Below, piece after piece: positions 9,514 through 18,880 of a stretch of 64,000 bases of DNA. Within the stretch, counting starts at the first letter, position 1. Each line of letters opens with the position of its first letter. The stretch is from Virgisporangium aurantiacum (GTDB taxonomy: Bacteria > Actinomycetota > Actinomycetes > Mycobacteriales > Micromonosporaceae), in assembly GCF_016863635.1 (NCBI RefSeq), contig NZ_BOPG01000004.1, forward strand, positions 1 through 64,000, written 5' to 3'. Under the pieces are notes generated by a model. The model made no database searches, was not told the DNA's origin, and worked only from the letters and a program-made list of their open reading frames with translations. The position numbers and the translations under genes were made by a program.

Positions 9514-10847
9514 TCACCGGACGGCCGGCCGCGCTGCTCGCCCTCGGCGCCTTCGGGCTCGCCGTGGCGGGCCTGCTCGGTGACCCGTCCGGAGCCTGGC
9601 CGTGGGTGGTGGCCCTTGCCCTATTTGTCGTTTTGTTAGCTCTGTGCGCATTCGACTTCGCGGTCGCGGCGCCGCTGGGCGACGTGCGGCTCTCGCGCGA
9701 CGGTGAGCGGTCGTGCTGGCTGGGCGAGAGCACGTCGGTGGCGTTGACGGTGCACAACGACTCGCCCCGGTTGCTGCGGGCGCGGGTGCGCGACGCGTGG
9801 GTGCCGTCGGCGGGTCCGTCGCCGTACGAGCACCTCGTCGACCTGGACCCGGGCGCGGTGTCCGTGCTGGAGACACGGTTGACGCCGACGCGGCGGGGCG
9901 ACCGGCCGGCGGTGTGCGTCACGCTGCGCTCGTACGGGCCGCTCGGGTTCGCCTACCGGCAGCACCGCGCCCGGACCGCCGCGGCCCGCACGCCGGCCTG
10001 GACGCTGCGCGTCTACCCGCGGTTCGAGGCGCGCCGGCTGCTGCCGGAGAAGATGTCCCGGCTGCGGGTGCTCGACGGCGCCGTGGTCACCCGGGGCCGC
10101 GGCCAGGGCACCGAGTTCGACGCGCTGCGCGAGTACGTGATCGGCGACGACGTCCGCTCGATCGACTGGCGGGCCAGTGCCCGCCGCTCCGACGTGGTGG
10201 TGCGCAGTTGGCGTCCGGAGCGCGACCGGCGGGTGCTGTGCGTCCTCGACACCGGCCGCACCTCGGCGGCCCGCATCGGCGACGAACCCCGCCTCGACGC
10301 CGGGATCGACGCCGCGCTGCTGCTGGCGATGCTGGCCGCCCGCGCCGGCGACCGGGTCGACCTGCTCGCCGTCGACACGGCGGTGCGGGCGGCCGTGGCC
10401 AACCCGGGCAAGCGGACGCTGCTGTGGCAACTGGTCACCGCGATGGCGCCGCTGTCGCCGGCGCTGGTCGAGACCGACTTCGGGCTGGTGGCCAGCGAGG
10501 TGCTCCGCCGCGAGCGGAAGCGGGCGCTGGTGGTGCTGTTCACCGCGCTCGAACCGGGTGCGCTCGCCGAGGGCCTGCTGCCGGTGCTGCCGCGGCTGGC
10601 GGCCCGGCACCGGGTGGTGGTCGCGGCCGTGCACGACCCGGCCCTGGACACGCTGGCGGCCGCCCCGCGCACGTCGACCGGCGCCGTGTACCGGGCCGCG
10701 GCGGCGCACCGCGCACTGGTCGAGCGGGACCGGGTGCGGCAGGCGCTGACCCGTTACGGCGTCGACGTGATCGACGCGCCGGTGGAGCAGTTCGCGTCGA
10801 AGGTCGCCGACACGTACCTGGCTCTGAAGCGGATCGGCCGCCTCTAA
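9510..10847 (+). CDS. DUF58 domain protein (MoxR partner)
   Basis: A 445-residue protein with two adjacent N-terminal membrane helices (residues ~8-45) and the DUF58 signature EFDALREYVIGDDVRSIDWR followed by a vWA-like fold (VLCVLDTGRTSA). The MIDAS-like site reads DTGRTS rather than DxSxS, common in DUF58 proteins, so metal binding is uncertain. It is expected to be membrane anchored and to work with MoxR. Its 3' end overlaps the convergent SpoIIM-like gene by four bases. Confidence 0.93.
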
Positions 10848-11833
10848 GCCGTCGGCACGAGCGGTTCGGCGTCCTCCACGTCGGCGCTCTCGCCGTCCTG
10901 CGCCGCGCGGGCGCCCAGGACGAAGACGTAGCCGAGAAAGCCCAGCCACGCCGTCGCGCCGATGCCGACGCGCAGCACGGTCGGCACCGGCGCGGGCGTC
11001 ACGAACGCCTCGATCAGGCCGCTGATGAACAGCACCGGCACCAGGCCGACCGCGACCAGCATCCCCTCCCGGGCGGTCTGCGCCAGCGCCCGTCCCCGGG
11101 TACGCAAGGGGCCGGGCGCGATCCACGCCCAGCCGATCCGCAGCCCGAACCCGGCCGCGACGAACACCGCCGTGAGCTCCAGCAGCCCGTGCGGCGTGAT
11201 CAGCCCGAAGAACACGTCGGACCGCCCGTTGCCGATCATGATGCCGCCGACCAGGCCGAGGCTCAGCGCGTTGGTGGCCAGCACGTACACCACCGGCAGC
11301 ACCAGCACGCCGCCGGCGAGACACTGGGCGGCGAGGAACGCGTTGTTGGTCCACACGTGCAGCGCGAAGTTCTGCGGCTGGTACTCGGTGTAGTAGCCGG
11401 CGAAGCTGGAGTTGACCAGCTCGTCGATCTGCTCGTCGCTGAGCAGCATCGACGGGACCTCGGGATGGCTGGCCACGTACCACATGAGCACGCCCGACAG
11501 GGTCACGAACGCCGCGGTGACCCCGAGCCACCACGGCGCCGCCCGGTAGACGGCGAGCGGGAACCCGACCGTGAGGAACCGGCCGACCGACCGCCACGAG
11601 AACCCCGGGCCACCGGTGAGCGCCGCCCGCGCCTGGAGCACGAGGCGGGAGAGCCGGGCGACCAGCGCCGGATCGGGCGAGCGGCTGCGTACCGCGGACA
11701 GGTGGGTGGCGGTGCGCTGGTAGAGGATCACCAGCTCGTCGGCCTCGGGCGCCGACAGCCGCCGACGGCGGGAGAGCTGGTCGAGGCGGCGCCACTCCCC
11801 CGCGTGCTCGGCGACGTACGCGTCGAGGTCCAC
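10844..11833 (-). CDS. Stage II sporulation protein M-like (SpoIIM/DUF95) membrane protein
   Basis: A 329-residue membrane protein. A soluble helical N-terminus (DLDAYVAEHAGEWRRLDQL) precedes several membrane helices, with the conserved FFGLITPHGLLEL segment of the SpoIIM family. SpoIIM in Bacillus is part of the engulfment complex; in actinobacteria these homologues sit beside RDD and MoxR-DUF58 genes and are not shown to act in sporulation. The GTG start is chosen because TAGGCT, a good -10 element, lies seven bases upstream (11841-11846), implying a leaderless mRNA. Divergent from the RDD gene. Confidence 0.88.
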   Translation of the reverse strand: MDLDAYVAEHAGEWRRLDQLSRRRRLSAPEADELVILYQRTATHLSAVRSRSPDPALVARLSRLVLQARAALTGGPGFSWRSVGRFLTVGFPLAVYRAAPWWLGVTAAFVTLSGVLMWYVASHPEVPSMLLSDEQIDELVNSSFAGYYTEYQPQNFALHVWTNNAFLAAQCLAGGVLVLPVVYVLATNALSLGLVGGIMIGNGRSDVFFGLITPHGLLELTAVFVAAGFGLRIGWAWIAPGPLRTRGRALAQTAREGMLVAVGLVPVLFISGLIEAFVTPAPVPTVLRVGIGATAWLGFLGYVFVLGARAAQDGESADVEDAEPLVPTA

Positions 11834-11840
11834 GGCGGTG

Positions 11841-11846
11841 AGCCTA
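11841..11846 (-). promoter_or_regulatory. Candidate -10 element (TAGGCT) for leaderless spoIIM-like gene
   Basis: On the minus strand TAGGCT ends seven bases before the GTG start. This spacing would place transcription initiation at or next to the start codon. Confidence 0.45.
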
Positions 11847-11904
11847 TCGGCTGGGCGCTTGCACGGGCTGACCCTGGATGACCGCATGGTGTTGACTGTT
11901 CGAC

Positions 11905-12828
11905 GTGGCGGTTCTCCAGTCGTTCCCGGCGCCGGTTCCGGTCGAGCCGTCGACGCCTCCGGTGTCGGGCGGCGACCTGCTGGTCAGCGGCGAGGCCGTC
12001 GAGGTCGAGGTGCGGGTGGCCCGGCTCGGTTCCCGCGCGCTGGCGCTGCTGCTCGACATCATCCTGCAGGTGATCCTGCTGTACACGATGGTGTTCGTGG
12101 CCAGCGTGGGGCTGCTGCTGATCGGCGGGGTCACCGACGAGGCGCTCGTGATCGCGGTGATGATCATCATCGTCGTGATCGTGCTGATCGGCTACCCGAC
12201 GCTCAGCGAGACCCTGTTCCGGGGACGCACGCTCGGCAAGCTGGCGATCGGCCTCCGCGTGGTGCGGGTCGACGGTGGGCCGATCCAGTTCCGGCACGCG
12301 CTCACGCGGTCACTGATCAGCGTGACGCTGGAGTGGCCCGGCCTGATCCTCGCGCCGCTCACCTGGGCCTTCAGCCTGGGCACGATGCTCGCCCAGCCGC
12401 AGGGCCGCCGCATCGGCGACCTGGCGGCGGGCACGATGGTGATCCACGACCGCACCCCGGCCGCCTGGGGCTGGGTGCCGACCATGCCGCCGCCGCTGAT
12501 GCACTGGGCGCCGCTGCTCGACCTCACCGGCCTCAGCGACGACCTGGCCCTGGCCGTGCGCCACTTCCTGGCCCGCAACCGGGAGATCAAGGAACCCGCC
12601 CGCAGCCGCCTCGGCCACGCGCTCGCCGCCGAGGTGGCGGCCTGCATCACCCCGCCCCCACCACCGGGGGTCCCCGGCTGGGCGTACCTGGCCGCTGTCC
12701 TGGCCGAACGGCACCGCCGGGCCGCCCTTCGCCTGGCGGCGGCCCGCCAGCTCAGCTCGAGCGTCTGGACCGCGGTTGGCCCCCCACCCCCCGCGGTCCG
12801 CCCGAAACGGCGCTGGCGCTCTAGATGA
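11905..12828 (+). CDS. RDD family membrane protein
   Basis: A 307-residue protein with an RDD domain: ARLGSRALALLLDIILQVIL opens the first helix, a second helix is VIAVMIIIVVIVLIGYP, and the typical FRGRTLGKLAIGLRVVRVDGGP loop and GRRIGDLAAGTMVI follow. The C-terminal 120 residues are soluble, ending in a Pro-rich and basic tail. RDD proteins are often linked to ion or sodium tolerance or act as membrane accessory factors; nothing here sets the function. The start is GTG. The 3' end overlaps the convergent oppF by eight bases. Confidence 0.88.
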   Translation: MAVLQSFPAPVPVEPSTPPVSGGDLLVSGEAVEVEVRVARLGSRALALLLDIILQVILLYTMVFVASVGLLLIGGVTDEALVIAVMIIIVVIVLIGYPTLSETLFRGRTLGKLAIGLRVVRVDGGPIQFRHALTRSLISVTLEWPGLILAPLTWAFSLGTMLAQPQGRRIGDLAAGTMVIHDRTPAAWGWVPTMPPPLMHWAPLLDLTGLSDDLALAVRHFLARNREIKEPARSRLGHALAAEVAACITPPPPPGVPGWAYLAAVLAERHRRAALRLAAARQLSSSVWTAVGPPPPAVRPKRRWRSR

Positions 12829-13885
12829 GCTTCATGGCCTCGGCGTAGTGGCACGCGCTCCGGTGGCCCTCGCCCCGGTCGATCAGCGCGGGCACCTCGT
12901 TGATGCAGCGCTGACGCTCGGGCTCGCTCAACTCGCCGGCGAACTTCGGGCACCGTGAGCGGAAGCGGCAGCCGCTGGGCGGGTTGACCGGGCTCGGCAC
13001 GTCGCCCTGGAGCAGGATGCGCTTGCGGGTGCGCTCCTTGCGGGGGTCGGGCAGCGGGATCGCCGAGATCAGCGCCTGCGTGTACGGGTGGGCCGCCTGC
13101 CGGAACAGCTGCTCGACCCGTGCGGTCTCGACGATGCGACCCAGGTACATCACCGCGACATGGTCGGCGATGTGCCGGATCACCGACAGGTCGTGCGAGA
13201 TGAACAGGTACGACAGGCCGAACTCCTCCTGCAGGTCCTCCAGCAGGTTGATCACGCCGGCCTGGATCGACACGTCGAGGGCCGACACCGGCTCGTCGAG
13301 GATCAGCACCTTCGGCTTCAGCGCCAGGGCCCGGGCCACGCCGATGCGCTGCCGCTGGCCACCGGAGAACTCGTGCGCGTACCGGTTGCCGTGCTCCGGG
13401 TTGAGGCCGACGGTCCGCAGCAGGTCACGGACGACCTTCCGGCCGTCGTCGTCGCCGTGGTAGCGGCCGTGGATGCGCAACGGCTCCGCGATGATCTCGT
13501 TGACGGTCATGCGCGGGTCGAGCGAGGCGAACGGGTCCTGGAACACGATCTGCAGGTCGCGCCGCAGCGGGCGCATGTCGGCCGCCGACAGCTTGGTGAG
13601 GTCCTTGCCGTCGTACCAGACCTGGCCGGACGTGGCCCGCACCAGGTTCAGCAGCAGCCGGCCGGTGGTGGTCTTGCCGCAGCCGGACTCGCCCACCAGG
13701 CCGAGCGTCTCGTGCGTGTTCAGGTCGAACGAGATGTCGCAGACGGCGTGCACGTCGCCGATCCGGCGCCGGATCAGCCCGCGCGAGCGCACCGGGAAGT
13801 GCTTGACCAGGTTCCGCACCGACAGCACGGGCTGCCGCCCGGACGTGGTGTCGGCCTCCTCCACCGGGGTCACCGCGCTGGTCAT
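12821..13885 (-). CDS. Oligopeptide/dipeptide ABC importer ATP-binding protein (OppF/DppF type)
   Basis: A 354-residue ABC ATPase. Walker A is GESGCGKTT, the Q-loop is FQDPFASLDPR, the signature EFSGGQRQRIGVARAL, Walker B VLILDEPVSALDV and the switch His in LFISHDLSV. The C-terminal oligopeptide-transporter extension has CRFRSRCPKF and a later CINE, the cysteine-rich tail typical of DppF/OppF. It hydrolyses ATP to drive peptide import with its partner just upstream. It overlaps that gene by four bases (ATGA) and is the last gene of the five-gene set. Confidence 0.93.
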   Translation of the reverse strand: MTSAVTPVEEADTTSGRQPVLSVRNLVKHFPVRSRGLIRRRIGDVHAVCDISFDLNTHETLGLVGESGCGKTTTGRLLLNLVRATSGQVWYDGKDLTKLSAADMRPLRRDLQIVFQDPFASLDPRMTVNEIIAEPLRIHGRYHGDDDGRKVVRDLLRTVGLNPEHGNRYAHEFSGGQRQRIGVARALALKPKVLILDEPVSALDVSIQAGVINLLEDLQEEFGLSYLFISHDLSVIRHIADHVAVMYLGRIVETARVEQLFRQAAHPYTQALISAIPLPDPRKERTRKRILLQGDVPSPVNPPSGCRFRSRCPKFAGELSEPERQRCINEVPALIDRGEGHRSACHYAEAMKLI

Positions 13886-15054
13886 GAGATCTCCTTCTTC
13901 GCCAGATCCGGCGCTTGCGTGCCGTCACCCTCGTGAACCACCGCCGCCGGCCCGATGAGATCGGGGTCGATCTCGGCGACCGTCAGGTCTTCGGTGTCGA
14001 TCGAGGTGGTGCCGAACAGGTCGGCCGACGAGATGCCGACGAGCCGCTCGTGGAAGTGGCACGCGGCCACGTGCGACGCGCCGTCGGTGACGATCAGGTC
14101 GGGCTCCTCGTGCTCGCAGATGTCCTGCGCGAGCGGGCACCGCGGGACGAACGGGCACCCGGCGGGCAGGTTCAGCAGCGACGGCGGCGAGCCGACGATC
14201 GGGGTGAGCCGTTCCCGCCCGGTCTCGTCGAGCCGGGGCAGGCTGCCCAGCAGGCCCAGCGAGTACGGCATGCGGGGCTGGTAGAAGACGTCGTCGATGG
14301 TGCCCTTCTCGACCAGCTTGCCGGCGTACATCACGCAGACGCGGTCGGCGTGCCCGGCGATCACACCCAGGTCGTGGGTGATCAGCACCATCGCGGCACC
14401 GGTCTCCTCGCGGGCGGCCTCCAGCGCCTCGAGCACCTGGGCCTGCACCGTGACGTCGAGGGCCGTCGTCGGCTCGTCGGCGATGATCACGTCGGGGTTG
14501 TTGGCCATCGCGATCGCGATCACGACGCGCTGACGCATACCGCCCGACATCTCGTGCGGGTAGTTGTCGACGCGCTGCTCCGGGTACGGGATGCCGACCA
14601 TCTTGAGCAGCTCGATCGACCGGTCGCGGGCCGCCTTCTTCGAGACGTCGTGGTGCGCCTGGATCGCCTCGCCGATCTGGACGCCCACCGTGTAGACCGG
14701 GTTCAGCGACGTCAGCGGGTCCTGGAAGATCATCGCGATCTTGTTGCCGCGCAGGTCGGTGTACGCCTTCTCGCTGCGTCCGACCAGTTCCTGGCCGTGC
14801 AGCTTCACCGAGCCCTTGATCCGCGCCGTCTTCGGCAGCAGACCCATGATCGCCATGGACGTCACCGACTTGCCGGAGCCCGACTCGCCGACGATGCCCA
14901 TGGAGTCGCCCCGGCGCAGCTGGTAGCTGACCCCACGGACGGCTTGGACCACGCCGTCGTCGGTGGGGAACTCGACCGTCAGGTTGTCGACGTCGAGCAC
15001 CACATCGGTGGGACGCCCACCGTTGTCGAGCGAGATCGGGGTCGATTCGGTCAT
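13882..15054 (-). CDS. Oligopeptide/dipeptide ABC importer ATP-binding protein (OppD/DppD type)
   Basis: A 390-residue ABC ATPase with Walker A GESGSGKSV, Q-loop FQDPLTSLNPVYTVG, signature EMSGGMRQRVVIAIA, Walker B VIIADEPTTALDV and switch LITHDLGV. The C-terminal peptide-transporter extension contains CPFVPRCPLAQDICE. A further 50 or so acidic residues at the end (TEDLTVAEIDPDLIGP) are longer than usual and unexplained. The ATG start overlaps the oppC stop by four bases. It forms a heterodimer with the following OppF-type ATPase. Confidence 0.93.
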   Translation of the reverse strand: MTESTPISLDNGGRPTDVVLDVDNLTVEFPTDDGVVQAVRGVSYQLRRGDSMGIVGESGSGKSVTSMAIMGLLPKTARIKGSVKLHGQELVGRSEKAYTDLRGNKIAMIFQDPLTSLNPVYTVGVQIGEAIQAHHDVSKKAARDRSIELLKMVGIPYPEQRVDNYPHEMSGGMRQRVVIAIAMANNPDVIIADEPTTALDVTVQAQVLEALEAAREETGAAMVLITHDLGVIAGHADRVCVMYAGKLVEKGTIDDVFYQPRMPYSLGLLGSLPRLDETGRERLTPIVGSPPSLLNLPAGCPFVPRCPLAQDICEHEEPDLIVTDGASHVAACHFHERLVGISSADLFGTTSIDTEDLTVAEIDPDLIGPAAVVHEGDGTQAPDLAKKEIS

Positions 15055-15986
15055 CGGCGTTGCCTCGTCTGTCGGGGGTCGAATGCGTCGCGCAGGCCGT
15101 CGCCGATGAAACTGATCGAGAGTGCGATCAGAATGATCATGACGCCTGGCCAGTAGAACAGCCACGGCCGGGTCTCGACCGCCAGCCGCGCGGCGTTCAC
15201 CAGCACGCCCAGCGACGTGTCGGGCGCCTGCACGCCGAGGCCGACGAACGAGAGCGCCGACTCGGCCAGGATCGCGGCGGCGATGTTGAGCGTCGCCTGA
15301 ACGATGATCGCGCCCGTGGCGTTGGGCAGCAGGTGCCGGAACACGATGCGCACCGGCCCGGCGCCGAGCGCCTTGGCCGCCTCGATGAACTCCTGCTCGC
15401 GCAGCGAGAGGACGACGCCGCGCACGACCCGCGCGTCGACCACCCAGCCGAGCAGACCGAGCACCAGGCCCACCATCAGCACGCTGCCGCCGCGGCCGGT
15501 GACCAGCGCGCCGGCGACGAGCAGCAGCGGCAGGGTCAGCAGGACGTCACAGATGCGCATCATGATCGAGTCGATGCGGCCGCCGAAGTAGCCGGCGATC
15601 GCGCCGTACGGCGCACCGATGCCGGTCGACAGCAGCGTGGTGACGAACGCGACGAACAGCGACTGCTGCATGCCGCGCTGCACCTGGGCGAACAGGTCGT
15701 GCCCGAGACTGTCGGTGCCCATCGGGTTGCTCGGCGAGAACCGGACGCTCGACGGCGAGCTGAGGTCGGTGTAGTCGTACTTCCACACCAGCGGGCCGAC
15801 GTAGGCGATGAGCACCAGCAGGATGAACACGATCAGGCTGCCGACCGCCAACCGGTGCCGCATGAAGCGGGTCAGGATGATCTGCCACTGCCTGCGTTCC
15901 TTGATGGTGAACTCGCGATCCACCTTCTCGCCGCCGGAGGGTGGCGGAGCCACCTCCGACGTCGGCATCGCCTGGGGAACCGTCAT
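15051..15986 (-). CDS. Oligopeptide/dipeptide ABC importer permease (OppC/DppC type)
   Basis: A 311-residue inner membrane permease. It has a cytoplasmic N-terminal region, a first helix (AVGSLIVFILLVLIAYVGPLV), the N-terminal OppC signature NPMGTDSLGHDLFAQVQRG, and five more helices. The EAA-type loop REQEFIEAAKALGAGPVRIVF contacts the ATPases. The ATG start has GAGGTGG just upstream. A 14-codon reading frame (MNIDLSAGNDEVAS) ends on this start as ATGA and could be a coupling leader. Confidence 0.93.
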   Translation of the reverse strand: MTVPQAMPTSEVAPPPSGGEKVDREFTIKERRQWQIILTRFMRHRLAVGSLIVFILLVLIAYVGPLVWKYDYTDLSSPSSVRFSPSNPMGTDSLGHDLFAQVQRGMQQSLFVAFVTTLLSTGIGAPYGAIAGYFGGRIDSIMMRICDVLLTLPLLLVAGALVTGRGGSVLMVGLVLGLLGWVVDARVVRGVVLSLREQEFIEAAKALGAGPVRIVFRHLLPNATGAIIVQATLNIAAAILAESALSFVGLGVQAPDTSLGVLVNAARLAVETRPWLFYWPGVMIILIALSISFIGDGLRDAFDPRQTRQRR

Positions 15987-16029
15987 GACGCCACCTCGTC
16001 GTTACCCGCGCTGAGATCGATGTTCATTG
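15985..16029 (-). CDS. Possible 14-codon coupling mini-ORF between oppB and oppC
   Basis: An ATG-started frame encoding MNIDLSAGNDEVAS whose TGA overlaps the oppC start codon (ATGA). It has no recognisable family and may only keep ribosomes moving across the 60-base oppB-oppC gap, or may be chance. Its start is preceded by AGAGGTTCACA, a moderate ribosome binding site. Confidence 0.2.
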
Positions 16030-16046
16030 TGAACCTCTGGGACCGG

Positions 16047-17033
16047 TCACTCATAGCGGATCCGCGGGTCGAGTACGCCGTAGAGGATGTCGGCCACCAG
16101 GTTGCCGACCACCACGAAGATGCCGGCGATGAGCAGCCAGCCCATGATCGCGTACCGGTCGCGCGTGGCGATCGAGTCGATCAGGTAGCGGCCCATGCCC
16201 TGCCACTCGAACACGGTCTCGGTGATGACCGCGCCGCCGATGACGGTGGCGATGCCCAACGCGCTCACGGTGGTCATCGGGATCAGCGCGGTGCGCAGCG
16301 CGTGCCGGGTGAGCACCTTGCGCTGCGAGAGGCCCTTGGCCCGGGCCAGCCGCACGTAGTCGCTGTTGAGCACCTCGAGCATCGACGACCGCTGGAAGCG
16401 GCTCCAGGCCGCGTAGGTGATCAGGGCCAGCGAGAGGGTGGGCAGGATGGAGTGCCCGAAGATGTCGGCGATGGTGTTCCAGAGCCCGGGTTCGGTCTCG
16501 ACGGAACGCGCGCCGATCGTGTAGAAGGTCCGGGTTCCGGTGGCCTCGTTGTACGACAACGCCCCCTGTTTCAGCAGCACCGCCACCCAGAACGCGGGCA
16601 TGGCGAGGAACAGGAACCCGAAGAACGTGAATATGTAGTCGAGCCACGAATATTGTTTTGTCGCGCTCAGTACCCCGGAGATGACCGCCAGCACGAGCGC
16701 CAGGAGCATCGCGAAGATCACCAGGCGCAGGGTCACCACGACCCGGCGGCTCAGCTCGTCGCCGATGTTGCCGGCGGCGTTGATCGAGGGCCCCCAGTCG
16801 CCCTTGGTGACCAGGTTCTTGATCCAGTTGCCGTACTGCACCACCACCGGGTCGTCGAGGTGCAGGCGCTTGCGTTCGATGTCGATCGTCTGCTGCGGGA
16901 CCGGAGGATTTCGGGCCGCGTACTTCTCCTCCACCGGGTCTCCGGTGAACTGTGTCAGGGCGAAGACGATCATCGACGCGACGAGCAGAACCGGGATGGC
17001 GATGAGAAGGCGCCGGATGGCGTAGGCGAGCAT
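16047..17033 (-). CDS. Oligopeptide/dipeptide ABC importer permease (OppB/DppB type)
   Basis: A 328-residue permease starting MLAYAIRRLLIAIPVLLVAS, typical of OppB/DppB. It has six predicted membrane helices, a periplasmic-side insert between the first two, and the EAA loop SDYVRLARAKGLSQRKVLTRHALR. The family's usual G-x-x-x-T-FTGDP element is recognisable as FTGDPVEEKYAA. It pairs with the OppC-type permease to form the channel. The upstream binding-protein gene is 113 bases away, separated by a strong hairpin. Confidence 0.93.
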   Translation of the reverse strand: MLAYAIRRLLIAIPVLLVASMIVFALTQFTGDPVEEKYAARNPPVPQQTIDIERKRLHLDDPVVVQYGNWIKNLVTKGDWGPSINAAGNIGDELSRRVVVTLRLVIFAMLLALVLAVISGVLSATKQYSWLDYIFTFFGFLFLAMPAFWVAVLLKQGALSYNEATGTRTFYTIGARSVETEPGLWNTIADIFGHSILPTLSLALITYAAWSRFQRSSMLEVLNSDYVRLARAKGLSQRKVLTRHALRTALIPMTTVSALGIATVIGGAVITETVFEWQGMGRYLIDSIATRDRYAIMGWLLIAGIFVVVGNLVADILYGVLDPRIRYE

Positions 17034-17070
17034 TGGTTCCTCCGCGAAGACTCGCCGCTTAGCCGAAGAA

Positions 17071-17095
17071 CCCCGGACGCCGGCAGCGTCCGGGG
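17071..17095 (-). terminator. GC-rich hairpin between binding-protein gene and oppB
   Basis: CCCCGGACGC and GCGTCCGGGG pair perfectly around a five-base loop. On the minus strand the transcript continues with TTCTTCGG, a weak U-rich run. Its place after the binding-protein gene and before the permeases suggests partial termination or mRNA stabilisation, giving more binding protein than channel. Confidence 0.6.
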
Positions 17096-17146
17096 CCCTT
17101 CGACACGGTTACAGCGAGATTAGGTGAGACGTGTTACAGGCCAGCG

Positions 17147-18880
17147 TCAGGAGAGCTTTTCGCCCCATTCCTGGACGTTGTACGTGATACCCGAGTTGTT
17201 CGGGTTGTTACGGATGAACAGGAACTGGGAGTACGCCGCCAGGAAGGTCGGCTTCTGGAACAAGGGCAGCACGTACGCGTCCTTGGCCATGAGCTCACCG
17301 GCCTGGTTGAACAGGTCCCGCATCTTGGTCGGGTCCAGTTCGCGGGCGGCGGCGTCGAGGAGCTTGTCGACCTCCGGGTTCGAGTACGACCCGTAGTTGC
17401 TCTCCTCGCCGGTCCGCCACAGGGCGCGGTTGTCGGCGATGAACGACGAACCGATCCACGCGAAGATGATCACGTCGTAGTCACCGCTGGACAGCGTGCC
17501 ACCGAGGCTGGTGATCGGCTCGATCGTGAGCTCGACACCGATCTGGCGCAGCTGGGCCTGCCACAGTTCACCGGTCTGCTGACGCAGGGTGTTACCGGTC
17601 GTGTACTTGAACCGGAACGGCGGAATCGGCTGGCCGTCCTTGCCGATCAGCTTGTTGTTCTCGATCTTGTAACCGGCGTCGGTGAGGATCTTCTTGGCCG
17701 CCTCGACGTTGCCCGCACCCTGCCCGGTGGACGTGATGTAGTCCTTGTAGCCCGGACCACCCGGCATCAGGTTGTGGTTGTTCAGCGGCGCGGCCTTCTT
17801 GTAGAAGATACCGACGGTCTTGTCGATGATCTCCTGACGGTTGGTCGCGGTGAAGATCGCCCGACGGAGTTCCTTCTCGGCCAGGTACTTGTTCTTCAGG
17901 TTGAAGTCGAAGTGCTCCCACGCGTAGCCGGCCGACAGGTTGTAGTTCACGCCCGGCAGCGTGCTGACCTGCTGAACGAGGTCGGCGCTCGGCTGCGAGT
18001 TCAGGACCTGCACTTCCTGGTTCCGCAGGGCGGGGATGTGCTGGGCCTGGTCGGTGATGAACCGGAAGGTCACCTTGTCGAGCGGCGTCTTCTTGCCGAA
18101 CCACTTCGGGTTACGGGTGAGGACCGCGGAGACGTCCTTGTCGTACTTCTCCATGATGAACGGGCCACCGGACCAGTTCGGCGCGCCACGGAAGTACTCG
18201 AACGCCTTCTTGAGACCCTCGGGGGTGTTCAGGTCGCCCTGCTGCGCCGCGATGTGCGACGGGAACAGCGTGAACAGGCCCTTCCAGTCCGGGTAGGTCT
18301 CGCCGGCCTTGAGGGTGACGGTGACGGTCTTGTCGCTGTCGGCGCCCTCGATCTTCTCGATCATGTCGTAGCCGGTGCTGCTGGCCACGTCACACTCGGC
18401 GCAGTCCTTGCCGTTGGCGGCCTTCCAGTGGTACTGGAAGTCCTTCACGGTGATCTGGGTGCCGTCGTTCCACACGGCTGCCGGCTTGATCTTGTACTGG
18501 AACGTCTGCGGGTCGTTCTTGACGAGCTTGGGCTCCTCGACCAGCAGATCCTCGTTCCACCCGATCTCGCCGTTCGGCTTGGAGAAGAACGGCGTCGGGT
18601 ACATGAGGTTGGTGATCACGGTGGTGTCGGCCGTGTTGCCGTCCGAACTGATGGTGTTCCAGTCCTGGACCTGCTTCTCGGACATGACCGTGATCGAGCC
18701 GCCCTCCTTCGTGGGCCCGCTGTTGCATTCGTTCGGCTTCTGCTCACATTCCGCGAAGCCCGGTGAGCTCTCCGGGCCCTTCTCGCCGCCGCCGCCACTT
18801 TCGCCGCAGGCGCTCAGGGCCAGCACAGAGACCGCGGCTATGGCCACGAGCCCCCGGAGCCGGGTGGTTCGAGTACGCAT
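17147..18880 (-). CDS. ABC transporter substrate-binding lipoprotein, family 5 (peptide type)
   Basis: A 577-residue lipoprotein. The signal peptide has RTRTTRLRG and a hydrophobic core ending in the lipobox LSAC, then a flexible Gly/Ser/Glu-rich linker. The mature part is a family 5 solute-binding protein (DppA/OppA type): ITVMSEKQVQDWNTISSD, TFQYKIKPAAVWNDGTQITVKDFQYHW and EWGEKLS at the end. Four cysteines near the N-terminal side (CEQKPNEC and CAEC) could form disulfides outside the cell. GGAGGGG lies four bases before the ATG. It supplies substrate, probably peptides, to the permease-ATPase genes downstream. Confidence 0.93.
   Translation of the reverse strand: MRTRTTRLRGLVAIAAVSVLALSACGESGGGGEKGPESSPGFAECEQKPNECNSGPTKEGGSITVMSEKQVQDWNTISSDGNTADTTVITNLMYPTPFFSKPNGEIGWNEDLLVEEPKLVKNDPQTFQYKIKPAAVWNDGTQITVKDFQYHWKAANGKDCAECDVASSTGYDMIEKIEGADSDKTVTVTLKAGETYPDWKGLFTLFPSHIAAQQGDLNTPEGLKKAFEYFRGAPNWSGGPFIMEKYDKDVSAVLTRNPKWFGKKTPLDKVTFRFITDQAQHIPALRNQEVQVLNSQPSADLVQQVSTLPGVNYNLSAGYAWEHFDFNLKNKYLAEKELRRAIFTATNRQEIIDKTVGIFYKKAAPLNNHNLMPGGPGYKDYITSTGQGAGNVEAAKKILTDAGYKIENNKLIGKDGQPIPPFRFKYTTGNTLRQQTGELWQAQLRQIGVELTIEPITSLGGTLSSGDYDVIIFAWIGSSFIADNRALWRTGEESNYGSYSNPEVDKLLDAAARELDPTKMRDLFNQAGELMAKDAYVLPLFQKPTFLAAYSQFLFIRNNPNNSGITYNVQEWGEKLS

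Noticed and set aside
13915..15156. Long plus-strand frame opposite the OppD-type ATPase
   Set aside because: Antisense shadow; the minus strand has Walker and signature motifs.
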